Shown here piece after piece: positions 17,013 through 25,472 of a stretch of 64,000 nt of DNA. The DNA is from Actinoplanes sp. M2I2 (GTDB lineage Bacteria; Actinomycetota; Actinomycetes; Mycobacteriales; Micromonosporaceae), in the NCBI RefSeq assembly GCF_023544445.1, contig NZ_JALPVJ010000013.1, positions 124,001 through 188,000 on the forward strand, in the 5' to 3' direction. Positions within the stretch are counted from its first letter, which is position 1; each line of letters starts with the position of its first letter. The translations under genes and the position numbers were made by a program. Below the pieces are notes generated by a model. That model did no database searches and was not told the origin of the DNA. It worked only from the letters and a program-made list of their open reading frames with translations.

Positions 17013-19754
17013 GTGGATCTTGTGGGCCGGCGCGCCGAGCGTGCAGCGGTCGAGAAGTTTCTCTCGCTGGCTCGGTCCGGGCGCAGCGGCTCCCTTGTGG
17101 TGTGCGGTGAAGCCGGGATCGGGAAGACTGCCGTGCTCGAGCACGCTCGGCAGACGGCGCTCGCCGCGGACTTCCGGGTGGAGTCGGCGGGCGGTGTCGA
17201 GTCCGAGACCCAGTTCGCGTTCGCCGGGTTGCACCAGCTGTGTGCCCCCCTGCTGGATCGCACCGGCACGCTGTCCGAGCCGCAGCAGGCCGCCCTCGGG
17301 GTGGCGTTCGGGCTCCACGGTGGCGCCGCGCCGGACCGGTTCCTGGTCGGCCTGGCCATCCTCAACCTGATGGCCGAGGTCGCCGAGGAGCAGCCTCTGC
17401 TGTGTCTCGTCGACGACGCCCAGTGGCTCGATGAGGCCTCGGCGCAGGTTCTGGCGTTCGTGGCCCGGCGGGTCGGGGCCGAAAGGCTGGCCCTCGTCTT
17501 CGGGCTGCGGGACGGCGACGGAGGTGACCTCCTCCCGTTCGCCGGGTTGCCGGAGCTCCCTCTGGAGCCGCTCGGCGCGGCCGATGCCCGGGCGCTGCTC
17601 AGCGCCGCGGTACGGACACCACTGGACGAGGAGGTGCGCGAACGGATCCTCGCCGAGGCGTGCGGCAACCCGTTGGCGCTGCTGGAGCTGCCCCGCACCC
17701 TGCGGCCGGCCACTTTCGCCGGCGGGTTCGAGTTGCCCGGCGTGCTCGGCGTCCCGCACCGCATCGAGGAGGGTTTCCGGCGCCGTTCAGCCAGCCTGCC
17801 ACCCGAGACGCAGCTTCTGCTGCTGGTCGCCGCGTCCGAACCGACGGGCGACGTGGCGCTGCTGTGGCGCGCGGCCGCGCGGCTCGGCCTCGCTCGCGAG
17901 GCTGCGACGCCCGCGGAGGTCGCCGGTCTGCTGGAGATCGGCGTCCGGGTACGGTTCCGCCACCCGCTCGTGCGGTCGGCGGTGTATCAGGCAGCCACGC
18001 CGCCGGACCGTCGCCGGGCCCACGGCGCGCTGGCCGACGCGACCGACCCGAAGGCCGACCCGGACCGCCGCGCCTGGCAGCGCGCGCAGGCGGTGCCCGG
18101 AGTCGACGAGGAAGCCGCCGAAGGGCTGGAGCGCTCGGCCGGACGGGCGCGAGCTCGCGGCGGTGTGGCCGCCGCGGCCGCGTTCCTGCAGCGCGCGGCC
18201 GAGCTGACGCCGGAGCCCGCGCTTCGCGCGAAACGCGCACTGGACGCCGCGCAGGCCAAGCACGAGGCCGGCGCGACCCCGGCCGCCCTGGAACTGCTGG
18301 CGGTGGCGGCCGCCGGGCCCCTGGACGCCCTGCCCCGCGCCCGCCTCGGGCTGCTCCGCGCCCAGATCGCGTTCGACCAGAGCCGGGGCAGCGACGTGCC
18401 GGGGATGCTGCTCGACGCGGCCAGGACACTCGCCCCGCTGGACCCGGCGCTGGCCCGCGAGACCTATCTGCACGCGGTCGATGCCGCCATCCACGCCGGT
18501 CGCCTCGCCCGCGGCCGGGGGTTGCTCGACGCGGCCGAGACCGCACTCGGCGCGCCCGCGCCGTCGGCGCCGCCACAGCCGGTCGATCTGCTGCTGGACG
18601 GGCTGGCCACGAGGTTCACACAGGGGTACGAGGCAAGCGTCACCCCGTTGCAGCGGGCCCTCGAGGCGCTCCGCGACCACGGCTCCCGAGGTGGTGACGG
18701 CGACCGCCGCTGGCTGTGGCTGGCCTGCCATGTCGCGGCGATGCTGTGGGATGACGAGGCACTGTACGTATTGGCCGAGCGTGCGGTCCGGCTCTCCCGC
18801 GAGGCCGGCGCGCTGTCCATGCTCCCGGCCGCGCTCAACACCGTGGCCTCGGTGCTCGTGCTCACCGGCGACCTCGCCCGGGCCGCCGAGCTGACCGCCG
18901 AGGAGACCGCGATCACGCAGGCGACCGGGGCTCCGCCGCTGCCCAACGCCCGGCTCATGCTGGCGGCCTGGCGTGGCCGGCAACCGGAAACCCTGGAGCT
19001 GTACGCAGCCATGGTCGAGGAGGCGACGGGGCGGGGCGAGGGTGCGACGGTCGGCCTGGCTCAGGCCACGCTGGCCGCGCTGCACAACGGTCTGGGCAAC
19101 TACGACGAGGCTCTCGCCGCCGCGCAGCCGCCGTGGGAGTACGACGACATGGCGTACAGCAGCCTGGCTCTGCCCGAGCTCATCGAAGCGGCCTCCCGGG
19201 CCGGCGAGCCGAAACGCGCGGCCGCCGCGCTGGAGCAACTCAGTTCCCGGGCCCGCGCCAGTGGGACGCCGTTCGGGCTGGGACTGGCCGCGCGCTCCCG
19301 TGCGCTGCTGACCACGGGCCCGGCCGCCGAGGAGCACTACCGCCAGGCGATCGAGCGGCTCAGCAACTGCCGGATGGCCGTCTACCTCGCCCGCACCCAC
19401 CTGGTCTACGGCGAATGGCTCCGTCGTGAAGGTCGCCGCCAGGATGCCCGCGACCAGCTCCGCACTGCCCACAAGCTGCTCTCCGACATGGGCGCCGAGG
19501 CGTTCGCGGCGCGCGCCGCCCGTGAGCTGCGGGCCACCGGCGAGCACCCGAGCAGACGGAACGCCCGGCCCGCCGACGCGCTCACCGCCCACGAGCTGCA
19601 CATCGCACGTCTGGTGGCAACGGGGGTCACCTCCCGTGAGGTCGGCGCCCAGCTGTTCCTCAGCCCGCGGACCATCGAGACCCACTTGCGCAACATCTTC
19701 CGCAAGCTCGGCATCACGTCACGCCGCGAGCTCAAGGAACTCCACCTCCCTTGA
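17013..19754 (+). CDS. LAL-type LuxR-family ATPase regulator
   Basis: 913 residues, the usual length for large ATP-binding LuxR (LAL/MalT-like) regulators. An AAA/STAND module occupies the N-terminus: Walker A GEAGIGKTAV near residue 32 and Walker B LLCLVDDAQWLDEAS near 130. A long TPR-like helical sensor region follows. The C-terminal LuxR helix-turn-helix is at about residues 850-910 (LTAHELHIARLVATGVTSRE then LSPRTIETHLRNIFRKLGI). It starts with GTG after GGGGGAG. Such proteins activate neighbouring pathways, but no obvious target operon is adjacent; the next genes run convergently. Confidence 0.92.
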   Translation: MDLVGRRAERAAVEKFLSLARSGRSGSLVVCGEAGIGKTAVLEHARQTALAADFRVESAGGVESETQFAFAGLHQLCAPLLDRTGTLSEPQQAALGVAFGLHGGAAPDRFLVGLAILNLMAEVAEEQPLLCLVDDAQWLDEASAQVLAFVARRVGAERLALVFGLRDGDGGDLLPFAGLPELPLEPLGAADARALLSAAVRTPLDEEVRERILAEACGNPLALLELPRTLRPATFAGGFELPGVLGVPHRIEEGFRRRSASLPPETQLLLLVAASEPTGDVALLWRAAARLGLAREAATPAEVAGLLEIGVRVRFRHPLVRSAVYQAATPPDRRRAHGALADATDPKADPDRRAWQRAQAVPGVDEEAAEGLERSAGRARARGGVAAAAAFLQRAAELTPEPALRAKRALDAAQAKHEAGATPAALELLAVAAAGPLDALPRARLGLLRAQIAFDQSRGSDVPGMLLDAARTLAPLDPALARETYLHAVDAAIHAGRLARGRGLLDAAETALGAPAPSAPPQPVDLLLDGLATRFTQGYEASVTPLQRALEALRDHGSRGGDGDRRWLWLACHVAAMLWDDEALYVLAERAVRLSREAGALSMLPAALNTVASVLVLTGDLARAAELTAEETAITQATGAPPLPNARLMLAAWRGRQPETLELYAAMVEEATGRGEGATVGLAQATLAALHNGLGNYDEALAAAQPPWEYDDMAYSSLALPELIEAASRAGEPKRAAAALEQLSSRARASGTPFGLGLAARSRALLTTGPAAEEHYRQAIERLSNCRMAVYLARTHLVYGEWLRREGRRQDARDQLRTAHKLLSDMGAEAFAARAARELRATGEHPSRRNARPADALTAHELHIARLVATGVTSREVGAQLFLSPRTIETHLRNIFRKLGITSRRELKELHLP

Positions 19755-19775
19755 CCGGGCCGATGCGGCCCGGTC
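19753..19775 (+). terminator. Hairpin terminator after the LAL regulator
   Basis: GACCGGGCC and GGCCCGGTC form a perfect 9-bp stem around GATGC. The first arm overlaps the stop codon of the LAL gene. The convergent MerR gene ends 24 bases downstream. Confidence 0.65.
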
Positions 19776-19798
19776 GACTGCTCGGGCGGGGGAGACCC

Positions 19799-20221
19799 CT
19801 ATCGTCGTAGAGCTGTTTGCCGGCGTGGAGCGAGCGAACCGTGGGCTGCGGACAGCCGTGAGGTGACGGACCGGACCGCCGCCGGCGGGTCGGCCGCTGC
19901 GCCGTCACTCAAAATGGCCGCGATGTCGGAGCGGGCCCGGGCCAGACGTGCGATGTTCGCCGCGAGCCCGGCGTCGACCTCCCGGAGGGTTTCCAGGGGG
20001 AGAGACCCGTCCGTGCCGGCCTCGCCGACCAGGGCGAGGGGAACGCCCAGCTCGACGAGGCGCCGGATGCTCAGAAGCCTGACCAGGTGCCGATTTCCGT
20101 ACTGCTTGTATCCGTTGTGCCGGCGCTCGGGCTCGTCCAGCAGGCCGAGCCGGTGATAGTGCCTGATGGTGTTCACGGTCGTGCCGGCAAGTTCTGCAAG
20201 TTCACGTGTGCTCCAGGGCAC
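19799..20221 (-). CDS. MerR-family regulator, truncated paralogue
   Basis: 140 residues. The first 125 align with the 252-residue MerR protein encoded at 25473-26231: same start (WSTRELA), GTTVNTIRHYH recognition region, RRHNGYKQY wing and RSDIAAIL helix. After SAAHGSLAPRR the sequence ends, whereas the paralogue continues for about 110 residues of ligand-binding domain. It could thus be a DNA-binding-only protein or a 3'-truncated gene. It is 81 bases downstream of the response regulator gene on the same strand and may be read from that operon. Confidence 0.75.
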   Translation of the reverse strand: MPWSTRELAELAGTTVNTIRHYHRLGLLDEPERRHNGYKQYGNRHLVRLLSIRRLVELGVPLALVGEAGTDGSLPLETLREVDAGLAANIARLARARSDIAAILSDGAAADPPAAVRSVTSRLSAAHGSLAPRRQTALRR

Positions 20222-20302
20222 GGTCGTCTCCTCGTGCGTGGCTGGATGGAACGGCTTCCCGGGGGCGACGGGCGTTCTCCCGTGCTGCCATCGGGGCTGG
20301 GC

Positions 20303-20956
20303 TCAGGCGCGTGGTTGGACCAGGCCGTTGTCGTACGCGAAGATCACCGCCTGGATACGGTCCCGCGCCCCGATCTTGGCCAGTACGCGTCCGACATGCT
20401 TCTTCACGGTCGACTCGGTCAGCCGGAACCGTTCGGCGATCTCGGTGTTGGTGGCCCCCTGGCCGATCGCCTCGAGGACCTCGCGCTCCCGCTCGCTCAG
20501 CGTGGCCAACCGGCGATCCTGCTGGAGCGGCGCCGCGTCGTGCAGATAGGCCGTCATCAGTTTGCGGGTCAGGCTGGGCGCCACCACCGATTCTCCGTCG
20601 GCGACGGCGCGGATGCCGGCGAGGAGCTCGTCCGGGCGGGCGTCCTTGAGCAGAAAGCCGCTCGCCCCGGCGCGCAGTCCGGCGTAGACGTATTCGTCCA
20701 GGTCGAAGGTGGTCAGGATGAGCACGTGGGTGCGGGGTCCGGCCGCGGTGATCCGCCGGGTGGCCTCGATGCCGTCCATGCCGGGCATGCGCACGTCCAT
20801 CAGCACCACGTCGGGGTGGGTCTGATCGACCATCCGTACGGCCTCGGCGCCGGTGGCGGCCTCGCCCACCACGATCAGGCCGGGAGTGCCGTCGAGCAGC
20901 ATCTTGAAACCCAGGCGCTGCAACGGCTGGTCGTCGGCGATCAGCACGGTGGTCAT
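20303..20956 (-). CDS. NarL/LuxR-type response regulator
   Basis: 217 residues. The receiver domain has the acidic pair in IADDQ, phospho-acceptor Asp in VVLMDVRMPGMDG (near residue 54), Thr in LILTTFD and Lys in FLLKDARPDE. The LuxR helix-turn-helix is at about 150-210 (LATLSEREREVLEAIGQG, TNTEIAERFRLTESTVKKHV). Its ATG overlaps the stop of the kinase gene (ATGA), so the two form a coupled two-component system. The ABC transporter genes directly upstream are its likely targets or signal source. I place its start at the overlap, although an open frame extends back through the kinase gene. Confidence 0.92.
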   Translation of the reverse strand: MTTVLIADDQPLQRLGFKMLLDGTPGLIVVGEAATGAEAVRMVDQTHPDVVLMDVRMPGMDGIEATRRITAAGPRTHVLILTTFDLDEYVYAGLRAGASGFLLKDARPDELLAGIRAVADGESVVAPSLTRKLMTAYLHDAAPLQQDRRLATLSEREREVLEAIGQGATNTEIAERFRLTESTVKKHVGRVLAKIGARDRIQAVIFAYDNGLVQPRA

Positions 20957-22107
20957 GCGGGCTCCTTGAGGACGACGTCGACCAGCCAGCCACTGCCGGC
21001 CGGGCCGGCGGTTACCACCCCGCCGTACATGGCGGCGCGCTCCCGCATGCCGAGCAGGCCGTGGCTCGGGGCGGCGGGTTCGCCGCGGCCGTTGTCGCGG
21101 ACGCGGACGCGTACCTGTCCGTCGGAGGCGGCCAGCGTGACGTCCGCGGCCGCACCCCGGCCCGCGTGTTTGAGGGTGTTGGTGAGCGCTTCCTGCACGA
21201 TGCGGTAGACCGCGAGCTGCACTCCCCGGCCCAGGGTGTGCAGGTCGCCCGACGTCGAGTAGGTGACCGGCAGGCCGGCCGCGCGCACGCTGGGCAGCAG
21301 CCGGTCGAGATCGTCGATACCGGGCTGCGGGCTCAGTTGCGGGTCGGCGTCCTCCTCGCGCAGCACACCGAGCACCCGGCGCAGCTCGGCGAGCGCCTGC
21401 CGGCCGGTCTCCCCGATCAGCCGCAGGGGTTCGGCGGTCTGTTCGTCGCGCGAGGTCGCGAGCGCGGTGCCGCCGTCGGCCAGGCCGACGATCACCGACA
21501 CGTGGTGGCCGACGATGTCGTGCATCTCGCGGGCCACCCGGGCCCGCTCGTCGGCGACGGCGAGGCGGTCCCGCTGGTCCCGCTCGACCTCCAGGCGGGT
21601 GGCGCGGTCCTCCAGGGCCATGAGGTACGCCCGGCGCGTGCGCACCGCGACGCCGGACGCGACCGCGGCCACCGACATGCCGAGCGCCAGGAACGACGTG
21701 AGCGCGAGGTTCTCCGTCACCGGCCCGAAGAGGTAGATCTGGGCGAACAGCAGCGCGGCGGTGATCCCGGAGGCCCACGCGAGGGAGCGCCACGCTCCCC
21801 GGGAGGCGACCCCGAAGAGCATCACGAGCAGGATCACCCCGGCGCCCACCCCGGCGTTCAGGATCCCCTGGACCAGGTCGGTGGCCGCGGTGACCAGGAA
21901 CATCCGGAACGGGTACCGTCGCCGCCAGTACAGCGGCGGCAGCAGCACCAGGGTCGCGATCGTGGCCGGCACCGGCTTCTCGATCAGGCTCGGGATGCTG
22001 AAGATCACGATCGGCACGGCCACCAGGGTGTCCATGACCCACGGCTGTCGCCTGTCGAACGCCCGCAGTCGTGTCTGCCGGTCGACCAGCCATCCCTGCG
22101 TGCTCAT
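20953..22107 (-). CDS. Sensor histidine kinase (HisKA_3, NarL-partner type)
   Basis: 384 residues. The N-terminus has about five transmembrane helices (DTLVAVPIVIFSIPSLI through LALTSFLALGMSVAAVAS). The dimerisation helix carries the phospho-His in EMHDIVGHHVSVIVGLADGG near residue 205. The HATPase_c domain has YRIVQEALTNTLKHAG (N box) and VRDNGRGEPAAPSHGLLGMRER split over its G boxes. GAGGAGA lies upstream of the GTG-ATG pair at 22110/22107, so either codon could start it. A tandem repeat array fills the space to the upstream permease gene. Confidence 0.9.
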   Translation of the reverse strand: MSTQGWLVDRQTRLRAFDRRQPWVMDTLVAVPIVIFSIPSLIEKPVPATIATLVLLPPLYWRRRYPFRMFLVTAATDLVQGILNAGVGAGVILLVMLFGVASRGAWRSLAWASGITAALLFAQIYLFGPVTENLALTSFLALGMSVAAVASGVAVRTRRAYLMALEDRATRLEVERDQRDRLAVADERARVAREMHDIVGHHVSVIVGLADGGTALATSRDEQTAEPLRLIGETGRQALAELRRVLGVLREEDADPQLSPQPGIDDLDRLLPSVRAAGLPVTYSTSGDLHTLGRGVQLAVYRIVQEALTNTLKHAGRGAAADVTLAASDGQVRVRVRDNGRGEPAAPSHGLLGMRERAAMYGGVVTAGPAGSGWLVDVVLKEPA

Positions 22108-22121
22108 CACCCGATTCTCCT

Positions 22122-22210
22122 CTTACGCGTCAGTCTTCTTGAGCCTTACGCGTCGGTCTCTTGAGCCTTACGCGTCGGTCTCTCGAGCCTTACGCGTCGG
22201 TCTTCTTGAG
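22122..22210. repeat. Tandem array: four copies of the 3' end of the ABC permease gene
   Basis: Four imperfect 21-22-base units begin CTTACGCGTC at 22122, 22145, 22167 and 22189, each separated by one C. The last copy (22189-22210) is the genuine end of the permease gene, encoding LKKTDA and the stop. The other three are extra copies lying between that stop and the ribosome site of the histidine kinase gene. This is tandem duplication by slippage; each copy repeats the TAA stop. Confidence 0.85.
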
Positions 22211-22939
22211 GCGATAGGCCGTGGCGGCGAGGCAGACGACGACGTAGCCGGCGAAGACCGCGAGACCGGTCCACGGCGCCAAGGTGTTCTCACCCTGGGT
22301 CAGCGCCATCACGGCGCTGCCGGCGTTGCTCGGCAGGTACGGGGTGATGGCCTCGGAGACCGAGTCCGGCAGCAGCGCGGCCAGGCCGGGCACGATCAGC
22401 AACGCGCCGGCCAGGATCGCGATGGCGCCGGCGCTGGAACGCACGAGCATGCCGAGCGCGACGCCGAGCACCGCGACCAGGCCCAGATAGAGGCCGGCGC
22501 CGAGCAGGGCGCGCAGCACACCGCTGTCGCCGAGGCCGACACTGCCGACCCCGTCGTTGAGCACGGCCGAGCCCAGCGCGAAGGCGGCGAAGGCGCCGGC
22601 CGTCATCGTGACCAGGGCGGCCGCCCCGGCCACCAGGCTCTTGGACCACAGCACCGGCAGCCGGCGGGGCACCGCGGCCAGGGTCGCCCGGATCATGCCG
22701 GTGGTGTATTCGCCCGCTCCCAGCAGCGCGCCGAGCACGCCGACGGCGAGGGCGGCCAGGGTGCTGCCGGACAGGGCCAGATCGACGGCCGACAGGTTGT
22801 CGCCCGTGAAGGAAGCCGAGGCGATCACGCCGAAGGCGATCAGGAGCACGACCGAGATGCCGGTGGTGATCCAGGTGGAGCGCAGGGAGGAGAACTTGGT
22901 CCACTCGGCGGCGACGACGCCACCAGGAGTGATCTTCAT
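22190..22939 (-). CDS. ABC-2 type transporter permease
   Basis: 249 residues with six predicted membrane helices (SLRSTWITTGISVVLLIAFG near residue 19 through LAVFAGYVVVCLAATAYRL at the end), typical of the ABC-2 permeases paired with DrrA/NatA-like ATPases. Its ATG overlaps the stop of the ATPase gene. Together they would export a drug, peptide or lipid-like molecule. The two-component system is the next gene pair, resembling sensor-transporter detoxification modules. Its 3' end is repeated in tandem downstream. Confidence 0.87.
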   Translation of the reverse strand: MKITPGGVVAAEWTKFSSLRSTWITTGISVVLLIAFGVIASASFTGDNLSAVDLALSGSTLAALAVGVLGALLGAGEYTTGMIRATLAAVPRRLPVLWSKSLVAGAAALVTMTAGAFAAFALGSAVLNDGVGSVGLGDSGVLRALLGAGLYLGLVAVLGVALGMLVRSSAGAIAILAGALLIVPGLAALLPDSVSEAITPYLPSNAGSAVMALTQGENTLAPWTGLAVFAGYVVVCLAATAYRLKKTDA

Positions 22940-23832
22940 CGGGTGGCCTCGTATTCGACAGCGTTGTGGGTCAGGTCCATGAACGCCTCTTCGAGCGAGG
23001 CGTTCTGCGGGGTGAGCTCGAACAGGGGGATGCCGCGGGTGGCCGCGGCCAGCCCGATCGCCCGGGCGGTGGTGCCGGCGACGAACAGTTCCTCGGCGCC
23101 CGTCGACGTGACAGTGACGCCGGGCCCGGCGATCAGGGCCCGCAGATCGTCGGGGGCCGCGGTGACGACCCGGACGCCCTCGGCGGTGACGAAGTCGGCC
23201 ACGGTGGTGTCGGCCAGCAGCCGGCCCCGGCCGATGATGACCAGGTGGTCGGCGATCAGGGACACCTCGCTCATCAGGTGCGAGGACAGCATCACCGTGC
23301 GGCCTTCGGCGGCCAGACCGGTGAGCAGGTTGCGCACCCAGAGGACACCGTCGGGGTCGAGGCCGTTGACCGGCTCGTCGAGCATCACCACGGCCGGGTC
23401 GCCGAGCAGCGCGGCGGCGATGCCGAGCCGCTGGCCCATGCCCAGGGAGAAGGCGCCGACCCGCTTGTGAGCGACAGCCGAGAGACCGACCAGGCCGAGC
23501 ACCTCGTCGACCCGCGAGCGGGAGATGCCGTGCGTGCGGGCCAGCGTGAGAAGGTGGCTGACCGCCGTGCGGCCGGGGTGCATGGCCTTGGCCTCGAGCA
23601 GCGCGCCGATCTCGTGCAGAGGGGCCTTCGACGACGCGTACGGCTTGCCGTTGACCAGAACGTCGCCCGAGGTCGGGGCGTCGAGACCGACGATCATCCG
23701 CATGGTGGTCGACTTGCCGGCGCCGTTGGGCCCGAGGAATCCGGTGACCTGGCCCGGTTGCGCGGTGAAGGACAGATGGTCGACGACCGTCTTCGCTCCG
23801 TACCGCTTGGTCACTTCACGTACCTGAATCAT
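22936..23832 (-). CDS. ABC transporter ATP-binding protein (DrrA/CcmA-like)
   Basis: 298 residues from ATG 23832 (MIQVREVTKRYG); an upstream extension of 44 codons lacks coding bias. Walker A is GPNGAGKST near residue 37, the signature FSLGMGQRLGIAAAL is a variant of LSGGQ, Walker B is VVMLDEPVNGLDPDG and the switch His is in LSSHLMSEV. The C-terminal 80 residues are the variable domain common to drug-type ATPases. It pairs with the permease that overlaps its stop. Confidence 0.92.
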   Translation of the reverse strand: MIQVREVTKRYGAKTVVDHLSFTAQPGQVTGFLGPNGAGKSTTMRMIVGLDAPTSGDVLVNGKPYASSKAPLHEIGALLEAKAMHPGRTAVSHLLTLARTHGISRSRVDEVLGLVGLSAVAHKRVGAFSLGMGQRLGIAAALLGDPAVVMLDEPVNGLDPDGVLWVRNLLTGLAAEGRTVMLSSHLMSEVSLIADHLVIIGRGRLLADTTVADFVTAEGVRVVTAAPDDLRALIAGPGVTVTSTGAEELFVAGTTARAIGLAAATRGIPLFELTPQNASLEEAFMDLTHNAVEYEATR

Positions 23833-23960
23833 GCTCACCACGCTAGGCCGGCGTGACCCCGGGATCGTGGTACCTCGGTCGACTCTTCCGCGCCGGCCCT
23901 GGTACCCAGGTATACCGGATGACTCTCCACATAGGGCGCTGAGGCCGTGGATGCGGTCGG

Positions 23961-24578
23961 TCAATCGGCCGGAGCCGGTGGGGACGCCGGCCAGGCGGCC
24001 ATGGCCAGCTCCGCGGTATCGGTGAGTTCCGCCACCGTGGCGCCGTCCCGTGCCCGCTGCGACATGCCGTGCATCACGGCGGTGAAGTACGCGGCCAGCT
24101 TGCCCGGGTCGGCTGTCGCCGGTAGCTCGCCGTCGTGCCGGGCGGTGGTCAGGCGCTCCTCGAAGGTGCCGACGCTGGCGTTGCGCAGGTCGCGCATGTA
24201 GGTGGCGACATCGGTGTCGGCCGCGGCCGCGCTGCAGAGCAGGTTCCCGGCCGGTGTCTCGGGATCGGTGTACATCGCCGCCGCATCGAGCAGGATGCGG
24301 TGGAAGGCGTCGAAGGCCGTGGCCTCCCGCGCCATGGCGGCCCAGACGAACGTCCCGGCGGGGGAGCGGCCGTACGCCTCGACGACCTCGTTGAACAGCG
24401 CCCTCTTGTCGCCGAACGCCGCGTAGAGGCTGCCGGGCCGGATGTTCATCTCCCGGGTCAGGTCGTTGATCGAGGTCGCCTCGTACCCGTTCTGCCAGAA
24501 CAGGCGGGTGGCGGCGGCCAGCGCCGCCGCCCGGTCGAAAGATGGCGGCCGGCCTCGCCGGGCTTCCGGTGTGTCCAT
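23961..24578 (-). CDS. TetR-family transcriptional regulator
   Basis: 205 residues. The N-terminal helix-turn-helix is clear: FDRAAALAAATRLFWQNGYE, then SINDLTREMNIRPGSLYAAF. This is the AcrR-like group that often controls dehydrogenases or detoxification enzymes. It is divergent from an SDR gene, and the 109-base gap holds three copies of one palindrome (see 24589-24673), so it most likely represses both itself and the SDR gene. The ABC operon 129 bases downstream on the same strand could also be affected. Confidence 0.92.
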   Translation of the reverse strand: MDTPEARRGRPPSFDRAAALAAATRLFWQNGYEATSINDLTREMNIRPGSLYAAFGDKRALFNEVVEAYGRSPAGTFVWAAMAREATAFDAFHRILLDAAAMYTDPETPAGNLLCSAAAADTDVATYMRDLRNASVGTFEERLTTARHDGELPATADPGKLAAYFTAVMHGMSQRARDGATVAELTDTAELAMAAWPASPPAPAD

Positions 24579-24588
24579 GACCCCATTC

Positions 24589-24604
24589 TAGAGCGATCGC
24601 TCAA
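24589..24604. promoter_or_regulatory. TetR operator copy 1
   Basis: TAGAGCGATCGCTCAA contains a perfect 12-bp palindrome GAGCGATCGCTC. It lies 11 bases upstream of the TetR start codon. Confidence 0.7.
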
Positions 24605-24622
24605 AGTGAGGCGGACGACTTG

Positions 24623-24638
24623 TTGACCGATCGCTCAA
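24623..24638. promoter_or_regulatory. TetR operator copy 2
   Basis: TTGACCGATCGCTCAA matches copy 1 at 14 of 16 positions, with its centre 34 bases away. Confidence 0.7.
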
Positions 24639-24657
24639 GAACGAGCTACGTTGCTTG

Positions 24658-24673
24658 TTGAGCGGTCATTCAA
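24658..24673. promoter_or_regulatory. TetR operator copy 3
   Basis: TTGAGCGGTCATTCAA lies within a longer symmetrical stretch (outer arms TTGTTGA and TCAACAA, 24655-24676). It is 35 bases from copy 2 and ends just before the AAAGGAG ribosome site of the SDR gene. Confidence 0.65.
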
Positions 24674-24687
24674 CAAAGGAGCGGGAC

Positions 24688-25455
24688 ATGTCAGAAGCAC
24701 TGCGGGACAGAGTGGCCGTCGTCACCGGCGGCAGTCACGGGATCGGCCGGGCGACCGTCGAGCGGTTCGCCCGCGACGGGGCGACCGTCGCCGTCGGCTA
24801 CGGCCACGACGAGGAGGCGGCCCGCGACACGGTGGAGCGCATCCGCAAGGACGGCGGACGGGCCTTCGCCGTGCGCACCGAGCTGGGCACGCCCGGCGAC
24901 GCGGCTCGGTTCTGGGCGGCCTTCGACGAGGCGGGCCGGGAGCTCGTGCCCGACGGGAGGATCGACATCCTCGTGCACAACGCCGCCAAGGGCAGTTTCG
25001 CCCGCCTGACCGACCTCCCCGAGGACGAGTTCGATCAGGTGATGGCCGTGAACGTGAAGGCGCCGTTCTTCATCACGAAGCTCGCGCTGCCGCGACTGCG
25101 CGACGGCGGCCGGATCATCAACGTCTCCAGCACCGCGGCCCGGGTCGGCAGCCCGGATCTGCTGGCCTACGGCGTCAGCAAGGCGGCGCTCAACTGGTTC
25201 GGCTATGACATGGCGCTGGATCTGGGCCCGCGCGGGATCACCGTCAACTCGGTGTCACCCGGCATCGTCATGACCCGGAACAGCCAATACCTGGTCGACA
25301 ACCCGGAACTCGCGGCCCAGCAGGCGGCGCGCGTCGCCCTCGGCCGGCTCGGCGAGACGGACGACGTGGCCAGCATCATCGCCTTCCTCGCCTCCGACGA
25401 GGGGCGCTGGGTGACCGGCCAGGTCATCGACGCCTCGGGCGGCACCGCGCTCTGA
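24688..25455 (+). CDS. Short-chain dehydrogenase/reductase
   Basis: 255 residues from ATG 24688, with AAAGGAG eight bases upstream. The classical SDR motifs are present: cofactor loop TGGSHGIG near residue 15, HNAA in place of NNAG near 96, the Ser in INVSSTAA and the YGVSK catalytic pair near 165, and the C-terminal TGQVIDASGG. The reaction is NAD(P)-dependent oxidation or reduction of an unknown substrate. It is divergent from, and probably repressed by, the TetR regulator. It converges with the MerR gene 17 bases downstream. Confidence 0.9.
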   Translation: MSEALRDRVAVVTGGSHGIGRATVERFARDGATVAVGYGHDEEAARDTVERIRKDGGRAFAVRTELGTPGDAARFWAAFDEAGRELVPDGRIDILVHNAAKGSFARLTDLPEDEFDQVMAVNVKAPFFITKLALPRLRDGGRIINVSSTAARVGSPDLLAYGVSKAALNWFGYDMALDLGPRGITVNSVSPGIVMTRNSQYLVDNPELAAQQAARVALGRLGETDDVASIIAFLASDEGRWVTGQVIDASGGTAL

Positions 25456-25472
25456 GCGGGCCCCGGCGGAGG

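Noticed and set aside
20957..22093. Upstream extension of the response regulator frame through the kinase gene
   Set aside because: The extension is a shadow of the histidine kinase; the ATG at 20956 in the ATGA overlap is the real start.
22122..22210. Possible CRISPR array
   Set aside because: The units abut with a single base between them, so there are no spacers; no cas genes are present.
23880..23925. GGTACC/GGTATACC-like symmetry upstream of the ABC ATPase gene as an operator
   Set aside because: Partial symmetry only, no second copy, and no clear position relative to a promoter.
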